The notes: generated from the sequence alone by a model not told the origin. 32,640 nucleotides of DNA from Thiorhodococcus sp. (GCA_029257385.1 JARIBS010000004.1:1-32640), one strand, 5' to 3'. Positions 21,319-32,413 are shown, numbered from the stretch's first letter. Translations and numbers: made by a program.

Positions 21319-22718
21319 CAGTTGTAACCACGGAGTTTGTCGATGTATTCCGGCAGGAACAGCGAGATCTGCGGAACATAGGTAATAAGTATCAGGAAGC
21401 CCAGCAGCAGCAGCATCCAGGGCAGCACGGCCTTAATGACCCAGCCCATGCTCTCGCCCGTGATGCCAGCGGTGACGAAGAGATTCAGCCCCACCGGCGG
21501 CGTCAGCATGCCGATCTCCATATTCACGACCATAATGATACCGAGATGAATTGGGTCGATCCCCAGTTGCATCGCGATCGGGAATAGGATTGGCGCCATG
21601 ATCAGCAGGATCGCCGAGGGTTCCATGAAGTTCCCGGCGATTAGCAGGAGGATGTTGACCACGATGAGGAACATCCAGGGCGAAAGCCCCCATTCGACGA
21701 TCGCCTCGGCGATCTGATGCGGAATACGCTCGGTGGTCAGCACATGCGCAAACAGCATCGCGTTGGCGATGATAAAGAGCAGCATGATCGAGACCTTGGC
21801 GCCGTCGAGCACGACCTTGCGGACCTCCGGATGGGTGAAGCTCCGCGGAACCGCCAGCGGCGCCTGCCAGAGGTTTCTCAGCATCAGCGCGCCAATGCCC
21901 TCGCCTTGCTTGCGCCAGGGTGTGTGCTTGAGCGGTCCTATGTCGCGATAGCCGATGACCGCGACCAGAAAGGCATAGACGGCGGAGACCGCCGCAGCCT
22001 CGGTGGGGCTGGCAATACCGCCGTAGATCGAACCCAAAACGATGACGATCAGCAGGATGCCGCCCGAGGCGCTGAACCCGGCACCCAGAATCTCGCGAAA
22101 GCCCGGCCAGGGCTGGGACGGCAGCCCCTTGATCCGCGCCACGATATAGATGGCGATCATCAGCAACAGGCCCATCATGATGCCGGGGATGAAACCCGCC
22201 ATGAACATCCGCGCGGCCGAGACCTCGGTCGCGGCCGCATAGACCAGCATGACGATCGAGGGCGGGATCAGGATGCCCAGGGTTCCGGCATTGGTGATGA
22301 CCCCGGCCGCGAAGGCTTTCGGGTAGCCGGATTTGACCATGCCGACGATCACGATGCTTCCGATCGCGGCGACTGTTGCCGGAGACGAACCCGAGACGGC
22401 GGCAAACAGCATGCAGGCCAGCACCGAGGCCATGGCCAGTCCGCCGCGGATGTGTCCCACGACGCCGGTGGCGAAGCGAATCAGCCGTTTGGCCACGCCG
22501 CCGGTCGAGAGAAAGGCCGAGGACAGGATGAAGAACGGGATCGCCAGCAGGGTGTAGTGCCCGGACAGCGCCTCGAACAGCTTGAGCGTGATTGAGGCGA
22601 TCGAGTCGTTGGAAAACAGCAGGATGGTGACGATGCTCGAGAAGCCGAGCGCGATGGCGATCGGCATGCCGAGCAGCATGCAGCCGAACAGAAGCAAAAA
22701 CAGCGTCGCCGTGGTCAT
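21318..22718 (-). CDS. dctM: TRAP transporter large membrane subunit (DctM family)
   Basis: 466 residues and about twelve membrane helices, the normal size for DctM. Family marks include the glycine/serine-rich AVSGSSPATVAAIGSI, AGVITNAGTLGILIPPSI and near the C-terminus MEIGMLTPPVGLNLFV. It is the sodium- or proton-coupled channel-forming subunit that takes ligand from the periplasmic DctP protein. The ATG overlaps the dctQ stop by four bases (ATGA) and the UspA gene overlaps its stop. The symbol denotes family; C4-dicarboxylate as substrate is likely but not proven by sequence. Confidence 0.95.
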   Translation of the reverse strand: MTTATLFLLLFGCMLLGMPIAIALGFSSIVTILLFSNDSIASITLKLFEALSGHYTLLAIPFFILSSAFLSTGGVAKRLIRFATGVVGHIRGGLAMASVLACMLFAAVSGSSPATVAAIGSIVIVGMVKSGYPKAFAAGVITNAGTLGILIPPSIVMLVYAAATEVSAARMFMAGFIPGIMMGLLLMIAIYIVARIKGLPSQPWPGFREILGAGFSASGGILLIVIVLGSIYGGIASPTEAAAVSAVYAFLVAVIGYRDIGPLKHTPWRKQGEGIGALMLRNLWQAPLAVPRSFTHPEVRKVVLDGAKVSIMLLFIIANAMLFAHVLTTERIPHQIAEAIVEWGLSPWMFLIVVNILLLIAGNFMEPSAILLIMAPILFPIAMQLGIDPIHLGIIMVVNMEIGMLTPPVGLNLFVTAGITGESMGWVIKAVLPWMLLLLGFLILITYVPQISLFLPEYIDKLRGYN

Positions 22719-23260
22719 TGTCCGGCCACCTCGCGCTTGATTTGCTCGGCCAGGTTCATGCTCTCCTTGGCCTCATCGGTGCGCATGAAGCCAGTCGTCT
22801 TACCGGTTGCCACCGACCACAGAAGCCCGAGCAGACGGATCGACAGCATCACCATCCCGATCAGCAAAATGCTCTGGGCGATCCAGGTCTGGATCGGGAT
22901 GTCCTCCAGCTCGATGCCGATGCGGTACATCTTGCTGAGATAGACCCAGGCGCCCTGGATGAACAGGCCGCAATAGACCAACGACAGCAGAATGGCCAGG
23001 GTGCTGATGAGACGTTGACCGAGCGGCGAGAACAGTTTCACGAAGGCATCGACCCCGATATGGGCGCCCACTTTGAGTCCATAGGACACGCCGAACAGCA
23101 CGAACCAGGCCGACAGATAGAGGGTCGCTTCCTGCCCCCAGGTCAATCCGGTGTTGAATACAAAGCGCAGAATGACCTCGAAGAACACCAGCAGGGTGAT
23201 CCCCACCAGCAGCAGCGAGATGATGGCTTCCTCGATCTGATTGATCAGGCGCAAGAGCAT
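22715..23260 (-). CDS. dctQ: TRAP transporter small membrane subunit (DctQ family)
   Basis: 181 residues if it begins at the ATG at 23260; a TTG two codons earlier is possible and no strong ribosome site decides. Four membrane helices are visible (about 13-35, 46-66, 85-107 and 126-150), with the family's TGLTWGQEATLYLSAWFVLFG-type second helix region. DctQ partners DctM in the inner membrane. The stop overlaps dctM by four bases. It is separated from dctP by about 107 bases carrying a strong hairpin. Confidence 0.93.
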   Translation of the reverse strand: MLLRLINQIEEAIISLLLVGITLLVFFEVILRFVFNTGLTWGQEATLYLSAWFVLFGVSYGLKVGAHIGVDAFVKLFSPLGQRLISTLAILLSLVYCGLFIQGAWVYLSKMYRIGIELEDIPIQTWIAQSILLIGMVMLSIRLLGLLWSVATGKTTGFMRTDEAKESMNLAEQIKREVAGQ

Positions 23261-23323
23261 GGTCAAGTGTCCAGGGTTGACAGTGGGGCGTGACGCTCCC
23301 TGTCCTGAAACGCGCGGTCGATC

Positions 23324-23353
23324 GGTTCAGGGTGGTGCTTGCCACCCTGAACC
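23324..23353 (-). other. Strong intergenic hairpin between dctP and dctQ
   Basis: A perfect 12-base stem GGTTCAGGGTGG/CCACCCTGAACC with a six-base loop begins 15 bases past the dctP stop. It has no T-run, so it is more likely an mRNA 3'-protecting or partial-termination element that lets the binding protein be made in excess over the membrane subunits. Confidence 0.75.
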
Positions 23354-23367
23354 CGCGCAGCATCAGG

Positions 23368-24468
<1,101 letters not shown>

Positions 24469-24479
24469 TCATTATCTAG

Positions 24480-24494
24480 GCATTCCGCGACCCA
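24480..24494 (-). promoter_or_regulatory. Possible sigma-54 promoter of dctPQM
   Basis: On the minus strand the sequence is TGGGTCGCGGAATGC, with GG and GC exactly ten bases apart. The -24 half fits moderately and the -12 half reads ATGC instead of TTGC. Transcription would start near 24468, giving a leader of about 87 bases. DctPQM genes of some other bacteria use sigma-54, which makes it plausible. No activator gene of the DctD type is in this window. Confidence 0.4.
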
Positions 24495-24540
24495 ATCATG
24501 CGATATGACTTTACAGCCTTGATTTGTAAATCTTTTTAAG

Positions 24541-24568
24541 AAAAACGTCAGGCCGGTATGGCCTGACG
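24541..24568 (-). terminator. Rho-independent terminator after ubiV
   Basis: On the minus strand a perfect nine-base stem CGTCAGGCC/GGCCTGACG with a five-base loop is followed by TTTTT. It lies about 55 bases past the ubiV stop and separates the ubiquinone genes from dctP. Confidence 0.92.
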
Positions 24569-24623
24569 ACGCAACCGGCGAGACTCCCGTGGCACAGTGA
24601 TGATCTAGGCTTGCGAATGGGCT

Positions 24624-25571
24624 TTAGAGGGCGCGCTGCCCCGGCAGACCCGCCTTATAGCCTGATTCTCCGGTCCAGTACCCATCGCATAGCTCCGAGG
24701 GCGCCCAATCGCGCAGCCTGGCGGTGCCTTCGATTGGGTCTAGGTCGCCGGTCAGACAGTCGGCAAAGACTCTGACGATATCGGCGCTATGCTCGGACTG
24801 TGGGCTGATGCGTAGCAGATCGACGCCCATGGCGCTCACCTCGGCCAGCGCGGGCAGAATGTTGTGGGTGCTGGCCGATTGGGTCTGGATGCCGTTCAGG
24901 CTCAGAAATTCGTCGCCGTCCTGGGTCGAGATCACCAGCCCGTCGGGATAGTCACCGCAACAGAACTGACAGTCGTCCTTGCCGAGATTGCGGTTGTAAG
25001 CCGTGAAGCAGCGCGCCGAATAGGCCAGCGGCAGACGACCGAAAGCAAACAGCTCGCACTCCACGCCCTCGGGGCGTGCGGCGAGCAGGTCGGTTGCTGT
25101 CTCACGGCCCAACTCGACCGGCAGCACCCAGCGTTTGAGTCCGCGCTCGGCGAGAAAGGCCAGGGTGCGATGGTTGTAGAGGTTGATGGAGTGTCCGGCG
25201 ACGAATGCGCGTCCATCGAGAAAATCCAGCGCGGCCAGATCGTTGGCTTCGATCAGAAAGCGCTCATCGGCGCAGATACGCTCAAGCGCCTTGAGTTCGC
25301 CGGCGGACTCAATCAGAGCCAGCGTGGAGATGACCGCCTGTTTGCCAGACTCGGCCACACGCTCGGCGATTTCCCAATAATCCTCGGGACGCAGTTGGCG
25401 GCGCTTGGAGCAAATGCTCTCGCCCAGATAAATGACATCCACGGGGGATTCGATCATCTCGGCATAGAAGTCGAGCACCTGCTCGCGCGGCCAGAGATAC
25501 AGCATGGGGCCGAGCGTGAGCCGGGGGCGGTGGGGTGTGTCGTTTGGAGTTGCGGTGTTTGCGGGTGACAT
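24624..25571 (-). CDS. ubiV: Oxygen-independent ubiquinone hydroxylation factor, U32 family
   Basis: 315 residues of the peptidase-U32-like family. UbiU and UbiV form a [4Fe-4S] heterodimer that hydroxylates the ubiquinone ring without oxygen, with prephenate as donor in the characterised system. The four cluster cysteines are recognisable as C54 (ESICSKRR), C188 (ARCFTAY), C201 and C205 (CQFCCGDYPDG); their spacings 13 and 4 are the same as in Escherichia coli UbiV (C180, C193, C197). It lies 143 bases after ubiU and ends in a strong terminator. It suits an anaerobic phototroph that needs quinone in the absence of oxygen. UbiT is not in this window. Confidence 0.95.
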   Translation of the reverse strand: MSPANTATPNDTPHRPRLTLGPMLYLWPREQVLDFYAEMIESPVDVIYLGESICSKRRQLRPEDYWEIAERVAESGKQAVISTLALIESAGELKALERICADERFLIEANDLAALDFLDGRAFVAGHSINLYNHRTLAFLAERGLKRWVLPVELGRETATDLLAARPEGVECELFAFGRLPLAYSARCFTAYNRNLGKDDCQFCCGDYPDGLVISTQDGDEFLSLNGIQTQSASTHNILPALAEVSAMGVDLLRISPQSEHSADIVRVFADCLTGDLDPIEGTARLRDWAPSELCDGYWTGESGYKAGLPGQRAL

Positions 25572-25714
25572 GGCATCGAGGCAAGAAGTTAGCAGTTCGG
25601 ATCAGCAGGCCAACGTAGGATGGGTAGAGCGGCCTGCTCGGGATGGCCAGGACTGCTCCATGCGTCCATGGCCGTGAAACCCATCATCATTTCAGTGGCC
25701 GAGCACGGTAAAAC
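25572..25714. other. 143-bp spacer between ubiU and ubiV
   Basis: No gene, terminator or clear promoter seen. The ubiV ATG is preceded by only weak purine-rich sequence. Read-through from the FNR-box promoter at 27742 is the simplest model. Confidence 0.3.
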
Positions 25715-26710
25715 TCAGTGCCAGGTTCGTTCATAAGGCCCGATGGTCGTCTGCGCCCCCTCGGAGACTTGGGCGAGAATCTGATGCCAGCGCTCCTTGG
25801 GCCGAAACGCCTTGGGGTTGCGCTCGCAACTGTCGATGGCCTCACGCCAGACCTTAGTGATCTGGGAGACATAACGCGCACTGCGCTGGCGCCCCTCGAT
25901 CTTGATGGCACTCACCCCAGCGGCCATGATGTCCGGCAGGATATCGAGCGTGTTGAGGCTGGTCGGCTCCTCGATGGCGTGACGCAGCTCGCCCGAGACC
26001 TGATAGCGACCCTTGCAGAGCGTCGGGTAGCCGGCCGCCTCGGAGTGCGAGCGGCGCTCGATCAGGATGCCGCCGAGTCGCGTCTCCTGACCCTGCGGGG
26101 TATCGCGCCATTCCACATGCGCAGCCGGTGAGCAGGCGCCGAAGGTGTTGGGCGACTGACCGCTGGCATAAGACGAGAGCAGACAGCGCCCCTCGACCAT
26201 CACACAGAGACTGCCGAAGCCGAAGATCTCCACCGGCACCGTCGATTCCTCGATCAGATGCGCGACCTGCGCCAGCGACAGCACCCGTGGTACCACAACA
26301 CGCTTGATGTCGAAGTAACGCTGCATGAAGGCGATGGCCGAGGCATTAGTGGCCGAGCCTTGCACCGACAGATGCAGATCGACATCCGGGTGGCGCTTGG
26401 CGGCATAGTCGAGCACACCCATATCCGCGAGGATGATGGCGTTCACGCCCAGATCGGCGGCACGATCGACGGCGGCGGTCCAGCGCTCCCAGCCGCTGGG
26501 TTGGGCGTAGGTATTGATCGCAACAAACACCTTCACCCGCCGATCATGGGCGTATTTGACGCCTTCGCGGATCTGTTTGTCGTTGAAGTTCAGTCCGGCG
26601 AAGTGACGGGCGTTGGTGTCATCGCGAAAGCCGATATAGACGGCATTGGCGCCGTTGTCGACGGCAGCCTTGAGCATCGGCAGATTGCCGGCGGGACAGA
26701 CGAGCTCCAT
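25715..26710 (-). CDS. ubiU: Oxygen-independent ubiquinone hydroxylation factor, U32 family
   Basis: 331 residues, the partner of UbiV. It opens with MELVCPAGNLPMLKAAVDNG and VYIGFR, as in this group of U32 proteins. Its cluster cysteines fall at residues 169, 176, 193 and 232 (GSLCVMVEGRC, GACSPA, PTLCKGRY), exactly the positions reported for Escherichia coli UbiU. The start ATG has GGAG upstream. The gene follows the radical SAM gene by 21 bases. A protease role, once presumed for U32 proteins, is not needed to explain it. Confidence in the assignment is very high because all four ligands and the neighbour agree. Confidence 0.97.
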   Translation of the reverse strand: MELVCPAGNLPMLKAAVDNGANAVYIGFRDDTNARHFAGLNFNDKQIREGVKYAHDRRVKVFVAINTYAQPSGWERWTAAVDRAADLGVNAIILADMGVLDYAAKRHPDVDLHLSVQGSATNASAIAFMQRYFDIKRVVVPRVLSLAQVAHLIEESTVPVEIFGFGSLCVMVEGRCLLSSYASGQSPNTFGACSPAAHVEWRDTPQGQETRLGGILIERRSHSEAAGYPTLCKGRYQVSGELRHAIEEPTSLNTLDILPDIMAAGVSAIKIEGRQRSARYVSQITKVWREAIDSCERNPKAFRPKERWHQILAQVSEGAQTTIGPYERTWH

Positions 26711-26731
26711 GGTATCGAGGTCTCCTGCGGG

Positions 26732-27706
26732 TCAGGCGGTGTTGATGAGTGAATGATGCGCGGCGCGTCCGGCACGGTCGCCCTGACGGGTTCCCCGGCG
26801 AAACAGCTCCGCTTCGATGGCGTTGAGAACGGCCCATTTGCGACTGCACCACTCTGGCGCCAGCAAAATGTCTTTGGATGCGGTGCCGGTGAGGCGGTGG
26901 TAGATCACCTCGGGCGGAGTGCGCTCGACCAGATCGGCGCAGATCTGGACATAGTCGTCCATAGTCATCGGATGGTACTCGCCGCGCCGCCATTCCACAG
27001 CCAGGCGGGTGTGGCGCACGACATGCAGCGGGTGGAGCTTGAGTCCTTCCACGCCAAGCTCAAGCACCCGATCAAGGGTCTGGAGCGCGGCATCGCGACC
27101 CTCGCCCGGCAGTCCGATGATGAAATGCGTACAGACCTTGATGCCGCGTCGATGGGCCGCGTTGACGGCTGTGCGGTATTCGGCGAAACCATGGCCGCGA
27201 TTGACTCGGGCCAGGGTGGCGTCATCAGCCGATTGCAGTCCCAGCTCAAGCCAGACTTCTTTGCCGCGCGCCCGATAACTGGCCAGCAGGTCGAGCACCG
27301 CTTCCGGTACGCAATCCGGACGTGTCCCGACCGAGAGTCCGACCACGTCGGGATGCAAGAGCGCGCTGTCGTAACGCGCCTTGAGCACGCTCACCTCGTC
27401 GTAGGTGTTGGTGTAGGTCTGGAAATAGGCCATGAAACGACGCGCCCCGGTGCGCTTGGCGAGCACGCCGCGCCCGGCCTCAAGCTGCGGGTCGATCTCG
27501 GGCGAGCGCTCGGCATTGGGACCGAACGAGACGTTGTTGCAAAAGCTGCAACCGCCGTGTCCCTTGGAGCCGTCGCGATTGGGGCAGGTAAAGCCGGCGT
27601 TGAGCGCGAGCTTATGCACCCGCTGACCATAACGTCTGAGCAAATCTTGACCGAAGGTCGTGACGCGATCACTAAGGATGCGATGTTGGGTAGTTGGGGA
27701 GGGCAT
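26732..27706 (-). CDS. yhcC: Radical SAM protein, YhcC/TIGR01212-like
   Basis: 324 residues. The cluster-binding cysteines are C41, C53 and C56 (CPNRDGSKGHGGCSFC), the unusual long-spaced C-x11-C-x2-C of this YhcC-like family rather than the classic CxxxCxxC. Also visible are VGLSVGTRPDC, WLELGLQSADDATLARVNRGH and THFIIGLPGEG, typical of the radical SAM barrel of the Elp3-related group. Its biochemical role is not established. It leads the unit with ubiU and ubiV, just behind a perfect FNR box, which suggests a function under anaerobic conditions. The ATG at 27706 is the only sensible start: a stop codon lies in frame upstream and the conserved part begins about residue 14. Confidence 0.88.
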   Translation of the reverse strand: MPSPTTQHRILSDRVTTFGQDLLRRYGQRVHKLALNAGFTCPNRDGSKGHGGCSFCNNVSFGPNAERSPEIDPQLEAGRGVLAKRTGARRFMAYFQTYTNTYDEVSVLKARYDSALLHPDVVGLSVGTRPDCVPEAVLDLLASYRARGKEVWLELGLQSADDATLARVNRGHGFAEYRTAVNAAHRRGIKVCTHFIIGLPGEGRDAALQTLDRVLELGVEGLKLHPLHVVRHTRLAVEWRRGEYHPMTMDDYVQICADLVERTPPEVIYHRLTGTASKDILLAPEWCSRKWAVLNAIEAELFRRGTRQGDRAGRAAHHSLINTA

Positions 27707-27741
27707 TCGCTCGAAGCTAACTGGACTGGCTCGCTAAACGT

Positions 27742-27755
27742 TTGATCTGTATCAA
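27742..27755. promoter_or_regulatory. Perfect FNR/Anr box upstream of the radical SAM-ubiUV unit
   Basis: TTGATCTGTATCAA matches TTGAT-N4-ATCAA at every fixed base and extends by one pair (TTTGAT/ATCAAA). Its centre is 42.5 bases from the first base of the ATG at 27706. If it acts as a class II site at -41.5, transcription would start about one base before the ATG, giving an almost leaderless message. FNR control of the anaerobic ubiquinone genes is known in Escherichia coli. Confidence 0.85.
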
Positions 27756-27762
27756 ATGAATG

Positions 27763-28323
27763 TCAATCAAGATTACGGAAGATTCGCTCCCAGGGGATTT
27801 CGACCTGCAAGCTCTCGAGCGTCAACGGTGTTTCCGGGACAATGTCCCGGAGCTGCCAGAGATCATTGTCAGTGCGTCGATAACACTCGATGCTGCGTCG
27901 CTCGGGATCGACGAGGACGAATTCCTGCAGCGCTGGGATGCGCCGGTAGGTGGCGAACTTCTCGCCGCGATCAAAAGCCGCTGTCGAGGGCGAGAGCACT
28001 TCCACGATCAGGGTCGGGGCGCTCATGCACTGATCGGCGCGATGGTCGGCGGCATCACAAGTGACGAGCACGTCGGGATAAAAGTAGGCTTCGCCCTCTT
28101 GCACCCTAAGCTTCATGTCGGCCATGTAGACGCGACAAGGAGTTCCATCGAGCGCGTCCATCAAGTCAGCCGCGAGGTTCAGGGTCGCCGTGACATGGCG
28201 CCGCGACGCGCCGCCCATCGCGAAGACCTCGCCACGGAAATACTCGGATTTCTCCGTTTGCTCGCGTTCCCAGGCGAGATAGTCATTGGCCGAGAAGTGC
28301 GGTTGGGGGTTTGGTAGGCCCAT
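27763..28323 (-). CDS. Uma2-family (DUF820) putative nuclease
   Basis: 186 residues if it starts at the ATG at 28323 ([19 protein letters not shown], the standard family opening); a longer frame upstream overlaps the divergent gene and looks non-coding. Characteristic segments are [28 protein letters not shown] and [37 protein letters not shown]. The Asp and the Glu of IVEV fit the PD-(D/E)xK endonuclease-like core predicted for Uma2 proteins. Members are abundant and often multi-copy in cyanobacteria and some proteobacteria, with unknown role. It stands alone, divergent from the large FAD/Fe-S gene, and its stop is eight bases from the FNR box. Confidence 0.88.
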   Translation of the reverse strand: MGLPNPQPHFSANDYLAWEREQTEKSEYFRGEVFAMGGASRRHVTATLNLAADLMDALDGTPCRVYMADMKLRVQEGEAYFYPDVLVTCDAADHRADQCMSAPTLIVEVLSPSTAAFDRGEKFATYRRIPALQEFVLVDPERRSIECYRRTDNDLWQLRDIVPETPLTLESLQVEIPWERIFRNLD

Positions 28324-28486
28324 CTGGTTTACTCCGATTCGGACATTCGGCCTGGCGGCGACGTCGCGACACCCTGATGCCAACATAGATGGAAAGCCCA
28401 ACCCGTACAATACGAGGCCCTTTAGAGCTGCGCTTTACAGTACCATTTTGTGCAACGCAATCAATCCCCCGCGATCAGATGATTCA

Positions 28487-31400
28487 ATGATGTCAGACAG
28501 CCAACAACGTATCCGCGAGATCCCGTACAACTACACCTCCTTCTCCGATCGAGAGATCGTCATTCGGTTCCTTGGCGAGCCAGTGTGGGAGCTAATCGAG
28601 GAGCTGCGCGGCAGCCGCCGTACCGGGCGCTCCGCGCGCATGCTCTTCGAGGTGCTGGGCGATATGTGGGTGGTGACCCGCAATCCCTACCTCCAAGACG
28701 ATCTGATGGAGAATCTGGGGCGGCGCAAACCGTTTCTTCAGGCACTCGCGCGTCGGCTCGATCAGTTCGAGCATCGTCTCAACGATAATCGTCATGCCGC
28801 CGCGCTGTTGTTGGCCGCGCGCGCGGCCGTGCGGCGGTTCGGCGACTGGTTCGAGGCCGAGCGCGAGCAGCGCGAGCGTTTGCGCAAGGCGCTCACTGGC
28901 ATCACCCGCAAAGACAATCTGGACTTCGGCGGCCTGGCGCGCGTCTCGCACGCCACCGACGCGACCGACTGGCGCGTTGAGCTGCCCTTCGTCGTCATCT
29001 CCCCCGACACCGAGGCCGAGATCGCACCCATCGTGCGCGCCTGCATCGATTGCGGCCTGACCCTGATCCCGCGCGGTGGCGGCACCGGCTACACTGGCTC
29101 GGGCGTACCGCTGCATCCGCTCACAGCGGTGATCAACACCGAGAAGCTCGAAACCCTCTCGGGCGTCGAGCGTATCGCGCTCCCAGGCGTGGAAGGGCTG
29201 GTCGCAACCGCGCACTGCGGCGCAGGCGTGGTCACCCGGCGCGTCTCCGATCTGGCCGATGCCAACGGTCTGGCCTTCGCGGTCGATCCCACCTCGCAGG
29301 ACGCCTCCTGCATCGGCGGCAATATCGCCATGAACGCGGGCGGCAAGAAGGCCGTACTCTGGGGCACGGCGCTCGACAACCTGGCCTCCTGGCGCATGGT
29401 CACGCCGGATGCCGACTGGCTCGAAGTCGAGCGGCTCGATCACAATCTCGGCAAGATCCACGATCAGGAGCGGGTACGGTTTCGCGTCTCGCGCTATGCG
29501 CCAGATGGCAAGACCCCGCACGGCGAGCCTGAGATCCTCGAAATGCCGGGTCAGTCCTTCCGCAAGGTCGGTCTCGGCAAAGACGTGACCGACAAGTTTT
29601 TGTCCGGTCTGCCGGGCGTGCAGAAAGAGGGCTGCGACGGCATCATCACCTCGGCGCGCTTTATTCTGCATCGGATGCCGGAGCAGGTGCGCACCGTCTG
29701 TCTGGAGTTCTTCGGAACCGATCTGGATCTGGCCGTCCCGGCGATTGTCGAGATCAAAGACTACATCGACTCCCAGCCCGCCGTGCAGTTGGCGGGCCTG
29801 GAGCACCTCGACGAGCGCTATGTCCGCGCCGTGGACTATTCCACCAAGGCCGCGCGCCACGAGCTGCCCAAGATGGTCCTGATCGCGGATCTGGTCAGCG
29901 ACGACGAGATGGCTGTGACGGCCGTCGTCGAGCAAGTCGTGCGCCTCGCTCAGGCGCGCGAAGGCGAGGGCTTTATCGCTATTAGCCCCGAGGCGCGCAA
30001 GCGGTTCTGGCTCGACCGCGCCCGCACTGCTGCCATCTCGCGCCACACCAACGCTTTTAAGATCAACGAGGACGTCGTCATCCCGCTTGAGCGGCTCGCC
30101 GACTACAGCCGGGGCATCGAGCGCATCAACATCGAGCAGTCGATCCGCAACAAGGACGCCATCATGGCGGCGGTGCTGGAGTATCTGGCCTCAAGCATGC
30201 CGGAGGTGCGCATGGCGGGCGACTACGAGGCCTCCGATGAGGCCATCGCCATCCTTGAGGCCAAACGCGATCTGGCGCGCGAGTCCATCACCCATGCTCG
30301 CCACCGCTGGCAGGCCATTCTGGAGCGTCTCGATCAGCCCGCCGCCGACAACCTCGATCTGCTTGGGGACGCCGAGCAGGCCCTGATGCGCACGGGCGAT
30401 ACGCTCGCTTCCATGATGCTGCGCCGCGATCTGCGCCAGGCTGCCCGGGCGGAGGTCGCCGAGCGGCTCGATGAAATCTTCTCCGGTCAGGACTACGCCC
30501 GCGTGCGCGAGCGCCTGAGCGAGATCCATCGCCAGATCCGCGACTCGCGCCTGTTCGTCGCTCTGCACATGCACGCCGGTGATGGCAATGTGCACAGCAA
30601 CATTCCGGTGCATTCGTCCGACTATGCCATGCTCCAAGAGGCCGACCGGCTGGTCTCGCGCATCATGGCGCTGGCGACCGGGCTGGGTGGGGTCATCTCG
30701 GGCGAGCACGGAATCGGCATCACCAAGCTGCGGTTCCTTGAGCGCGAAAAGCTCGACGCCTTCGTCGCCTACAAGCAGCGCGTCGATCCGCAGGCGCTGT
30801 TCAATCGCGGCAAGTTGATGCCCGGCTCCGGTCTGGATGGAGCCTATACGCCCTCGCTGCGACTGGTGCAGCAGGAGGCCATCATCCTGGAGGAGACCGA
30901 ACTCGGCGCACTCAATAACGATGTTAAACACTGTCTGCGCTGCGGCAAGTGCAAGCCCAAATGCATGACCCATGTCCCACGCGCCAATCTCAGCTATTCG
31001 CCGCGCAACAAGATCCTCGGGACCGGGCTGATCATTGAGGCGTTCCTCTACGAGGAGCAGACCCGGCGCGGCCTCTCGCTGCGCCATTTCGCCGAGATGA
31101 ACGATGTGGCCGATCACTGCACCATCTGTCACAAGTGTCTCGCGCCGTGCCCGGTCGACATCGACTTCGGCGAAGTGACCGTGCGCATGCGCCGCATCCT
31201 GGTCGAACGTGGTCAAAAGCACTTTAGCCCCGGCGCTTGGGCAGCCATGCAGTTTCTCAACGTGACTGACCCACGCGCGATCTTTCTATTACGCAAGGGG
31301 CTTGCCGAATGGGGCTTCGCGGCGCTGAACCTGGCCCATCGCGTGGCCACGTTTCTGCGTCTGACTCAACGCCGTAAGGCCAGTCCCGGCTCAACGACCG

Positions 31401-32344
31401 GCCAGCCAGAGCTAGTCGGCCAAGTCATCGACCTGGTGAGCCGCCCGGTTCGGGTCGATCTGCCCAAGCGCATCTTCCGCGATCTGCTCGATCTCGAAGA
31501 CCGTACTCAGGTGCCGATCCTGCGCGATCCAAACGCGCCTGGCGACGACACTGATGCCGTGTTCTATTTCCCCGGCTGCGGTTCCGAGCGGCTCTATTCG
31601 GACATCGGGTTGGCCACGCTGGCCATGCTCTGGGAGCAGGGCGCCCAGACCGTGCTGCCGCCGGGCTATCTCTGCTGCGGTTATCCGCAGACCTCGGCCG
31701 GGCTGGAAGCACGCGGGCGACAGATCACGATGGAGAACCGGGTGCTCTTCCATCGGGTCGCCAATACCCTGAATTATCTGGATATCAAAACGGTGCTTGT
31801 ATCCTGTGGCACCTGCATGGACCAATTGCTCAAATACCAGTTCGAGCGCATTTTCCCTGGCTGTCGTTTGCTCGACATTCATGAATGGCTGATGGAAAAA
31901 GACATCAGTCTCCAGGGCGTGCAGGGTGTCGAGTATCTCTATCACGACCCCTGTCACACACCGATGAAGACCTATGCGCCGATCAAGGTCGCCAGCGCGC
32001 TCATCGGTCAACCGGTGACACTGTCGGATCGCTGCTGTGGAGAGGCCGGCACCTTGGGCACCGCAAGGCCGGATATCGCCAATCAAGTTCGCTTTCGCAA
32101 GCAGGAGGAGCTGACCGCTGGTATCCAGTCCCTAACGGGCAACACGCAGGTCGCGCACGGTGAGGTCAAGCTGCTCACCTCCTGTCCAGCCTGTCAGCAG
32201 GGGCTTGGGAAATACCAGGACGATACCGGCCTCAAGACCGATTACATCATCGTCGAGCTGGCCAATCAGATGCTCGGCGAGGATTGGCGCGCGCGCTTTA
32301 TCGACAAGATGCAAGCTGGGGGGATTGAGCGCGTTTTGCTTTGA
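28487..32344 (+). CDS. Giant FAD/Fe-S 2-hydroxyacid dehydrogenase-like fusion (DUF3683)
   Basis: 1285 residues from the tandem ATG at 28487/28490; upstream codons overlap the Uma2 promoter region. The N-terminal part (about 1-140, [23 protein letters not shown]) is the DUF3683 type. A PCMH FAD-binding domain has [12 protein letters not shown] at about 195-206. The FAD-oxidase C-terminal domain follows with [10 protein letters not shown] and [10 protein letters not shown]. Two [4Fe-4S] motifs lie at C816/C819/C822/C826 and C878/C881/C884/C888. Two CCG domains end the protein (FPGCG...[15 protein letters not shown]...CCGEAGTLG...SCPAC). This joins the functions of GlcD and GlcF, so oxidation of a D-2-hydroxyacid such as lactate or glycolate, with electrons going to the quinone pool, is likely. 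The substrate is not determinable here. No signal peptide. Confidence 0.9.
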   Translation: MMSDSQQRIREIPYNYTSFSDREIVIRFLGEPVWELIEELRGSRRTGRSARMLFEVLGDMWVVTRNPYLQDDLMENLGRRKPFLQALARRLDQFEHRLNDNRHAAALLLAARAAVRRFGDWFEAEREQRERLRKALTGITRKDNLDFGGLARVSHATDATDWRVELPFVVISPDTEAEIAPIVRACIDCGLTLIPRGGGTGYTGSGVPLHPLTAVINTEKLETLSGVERIALPGVEGLVATAHCGAGVVTRRVSDLADANGLAFAVDPTSQDASCIGGNIAMNAGGKKAVLWGTALDNLASWRMVTPDADWLEVERLDHNLGKIHDQERVRFRVSRYAPDGKTPHGEPEILEMPGQSFRKVGLGKDVTDKFLSGLPGVQKEGCDGIITSARFILHRMPEQVRTVCLEFFGTDLDLAVPAIVEIKDYIDSQPAVQLAGLEHLDERYVRAVDYSTKAARHELPKMVLIADLVSDDEMAVTAVVEQVVRLAQAREGEGFIAISPEARKRFWLDRARTAAISRHTNAFKINEDVVIPLERLADYSRGIERINIEQSIRNKDAIMAAVLEYLASSMPEVRMAGDYEASDEAIAILEAKRDLARESITHARHRWQAILERLDQPAADNLDLLGDAEQALMRTGDTLASMMLRRDLRQAARAEVAERLDEIFSGQDYARVRERLSEIHRQIRDSRLFVALHMHAGDGNVHSNIPVHSSDYAMLQEADRLVSRIMALATGLGGVISGEHGIGITKLRFLEREKLDAFVAYKQRVDPQALFNRGKLMPGSGLDGAYTPSLRLVQQEAIILEETELGALNNDVKHCLRCGKCKPKCMTHVPRANLSYSPRNKILGTGLIIEAFLYEEQTRRGLSLRHFAEMNDVADHCTICHKCLAPCPVDIDFGEVTVRMRRILVERGQKHFSPGAWAAMQFLNVTDPRAIFLLRKGLAEWGFAALNLAHRVATFLRLTQRRKASPGSTTGQPELVGQVIDLVSRPVRVDLPKRIFRDLLDLEDRTQVPILRDPNAPGDDTDAVFYFPGCGSERLYSDIGLATLAMLWEQGAQTVLPPGYLCCGYPQTSAGLEARGRQITMENRVLFHRVANTLNYLDIKTVLVSCGTCMDQLLKYQFERIFPGCRLLDIHEWLMEKDISLQGVQGVEYLYHDPCHTPMKTYAPIKVASALIGQPVTLSDRCCGEAGTLGTARPDIANQVRFRKQEELTAGIQSLTGNTQVAHGEVKLLTSCPACQQGLGKYQDDTGLKTDYIIVELANQMLGEDWRARFIDKMQAGGIERVLL

Positions 32345-32377
32345 AGGTCTCAAAAAGGCAAGACTCCCGTATCAGTC

Positions 32378-32413
32378 CGTAGGGCGCAATAGGCTATGCT
32401 ATTGCGCCTTACG
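32378..32413. repeat. REP-like imperfect palindrome
   Basis: Two 15-base arms, CGTAGGGCGCAATAG and its complement CTATTGCGCCTTACG, flank a six-base loop and differ at one position. It begins 33 bases past the giant dehydrogenase stop. There is no T-run, so it resembles an interspersed REP-type element more than an intrinsic terminator, although it could protect the 3' end of the message. Confidence 0.7.

Noticed and set aside
24624-26710. Annotation of the two U32 proteins as proteases or collagenases
   Set aside because: All four Fe-S cysteines in each match UbiU and UbiV spacing, so the ubiquinone role is far better supported.
28592-30046. 484-codon minus-strand open frame
   Set aside because: It is antisense to the FAD-binding part of the giant dehydrogenase and shows no recognisable domain.
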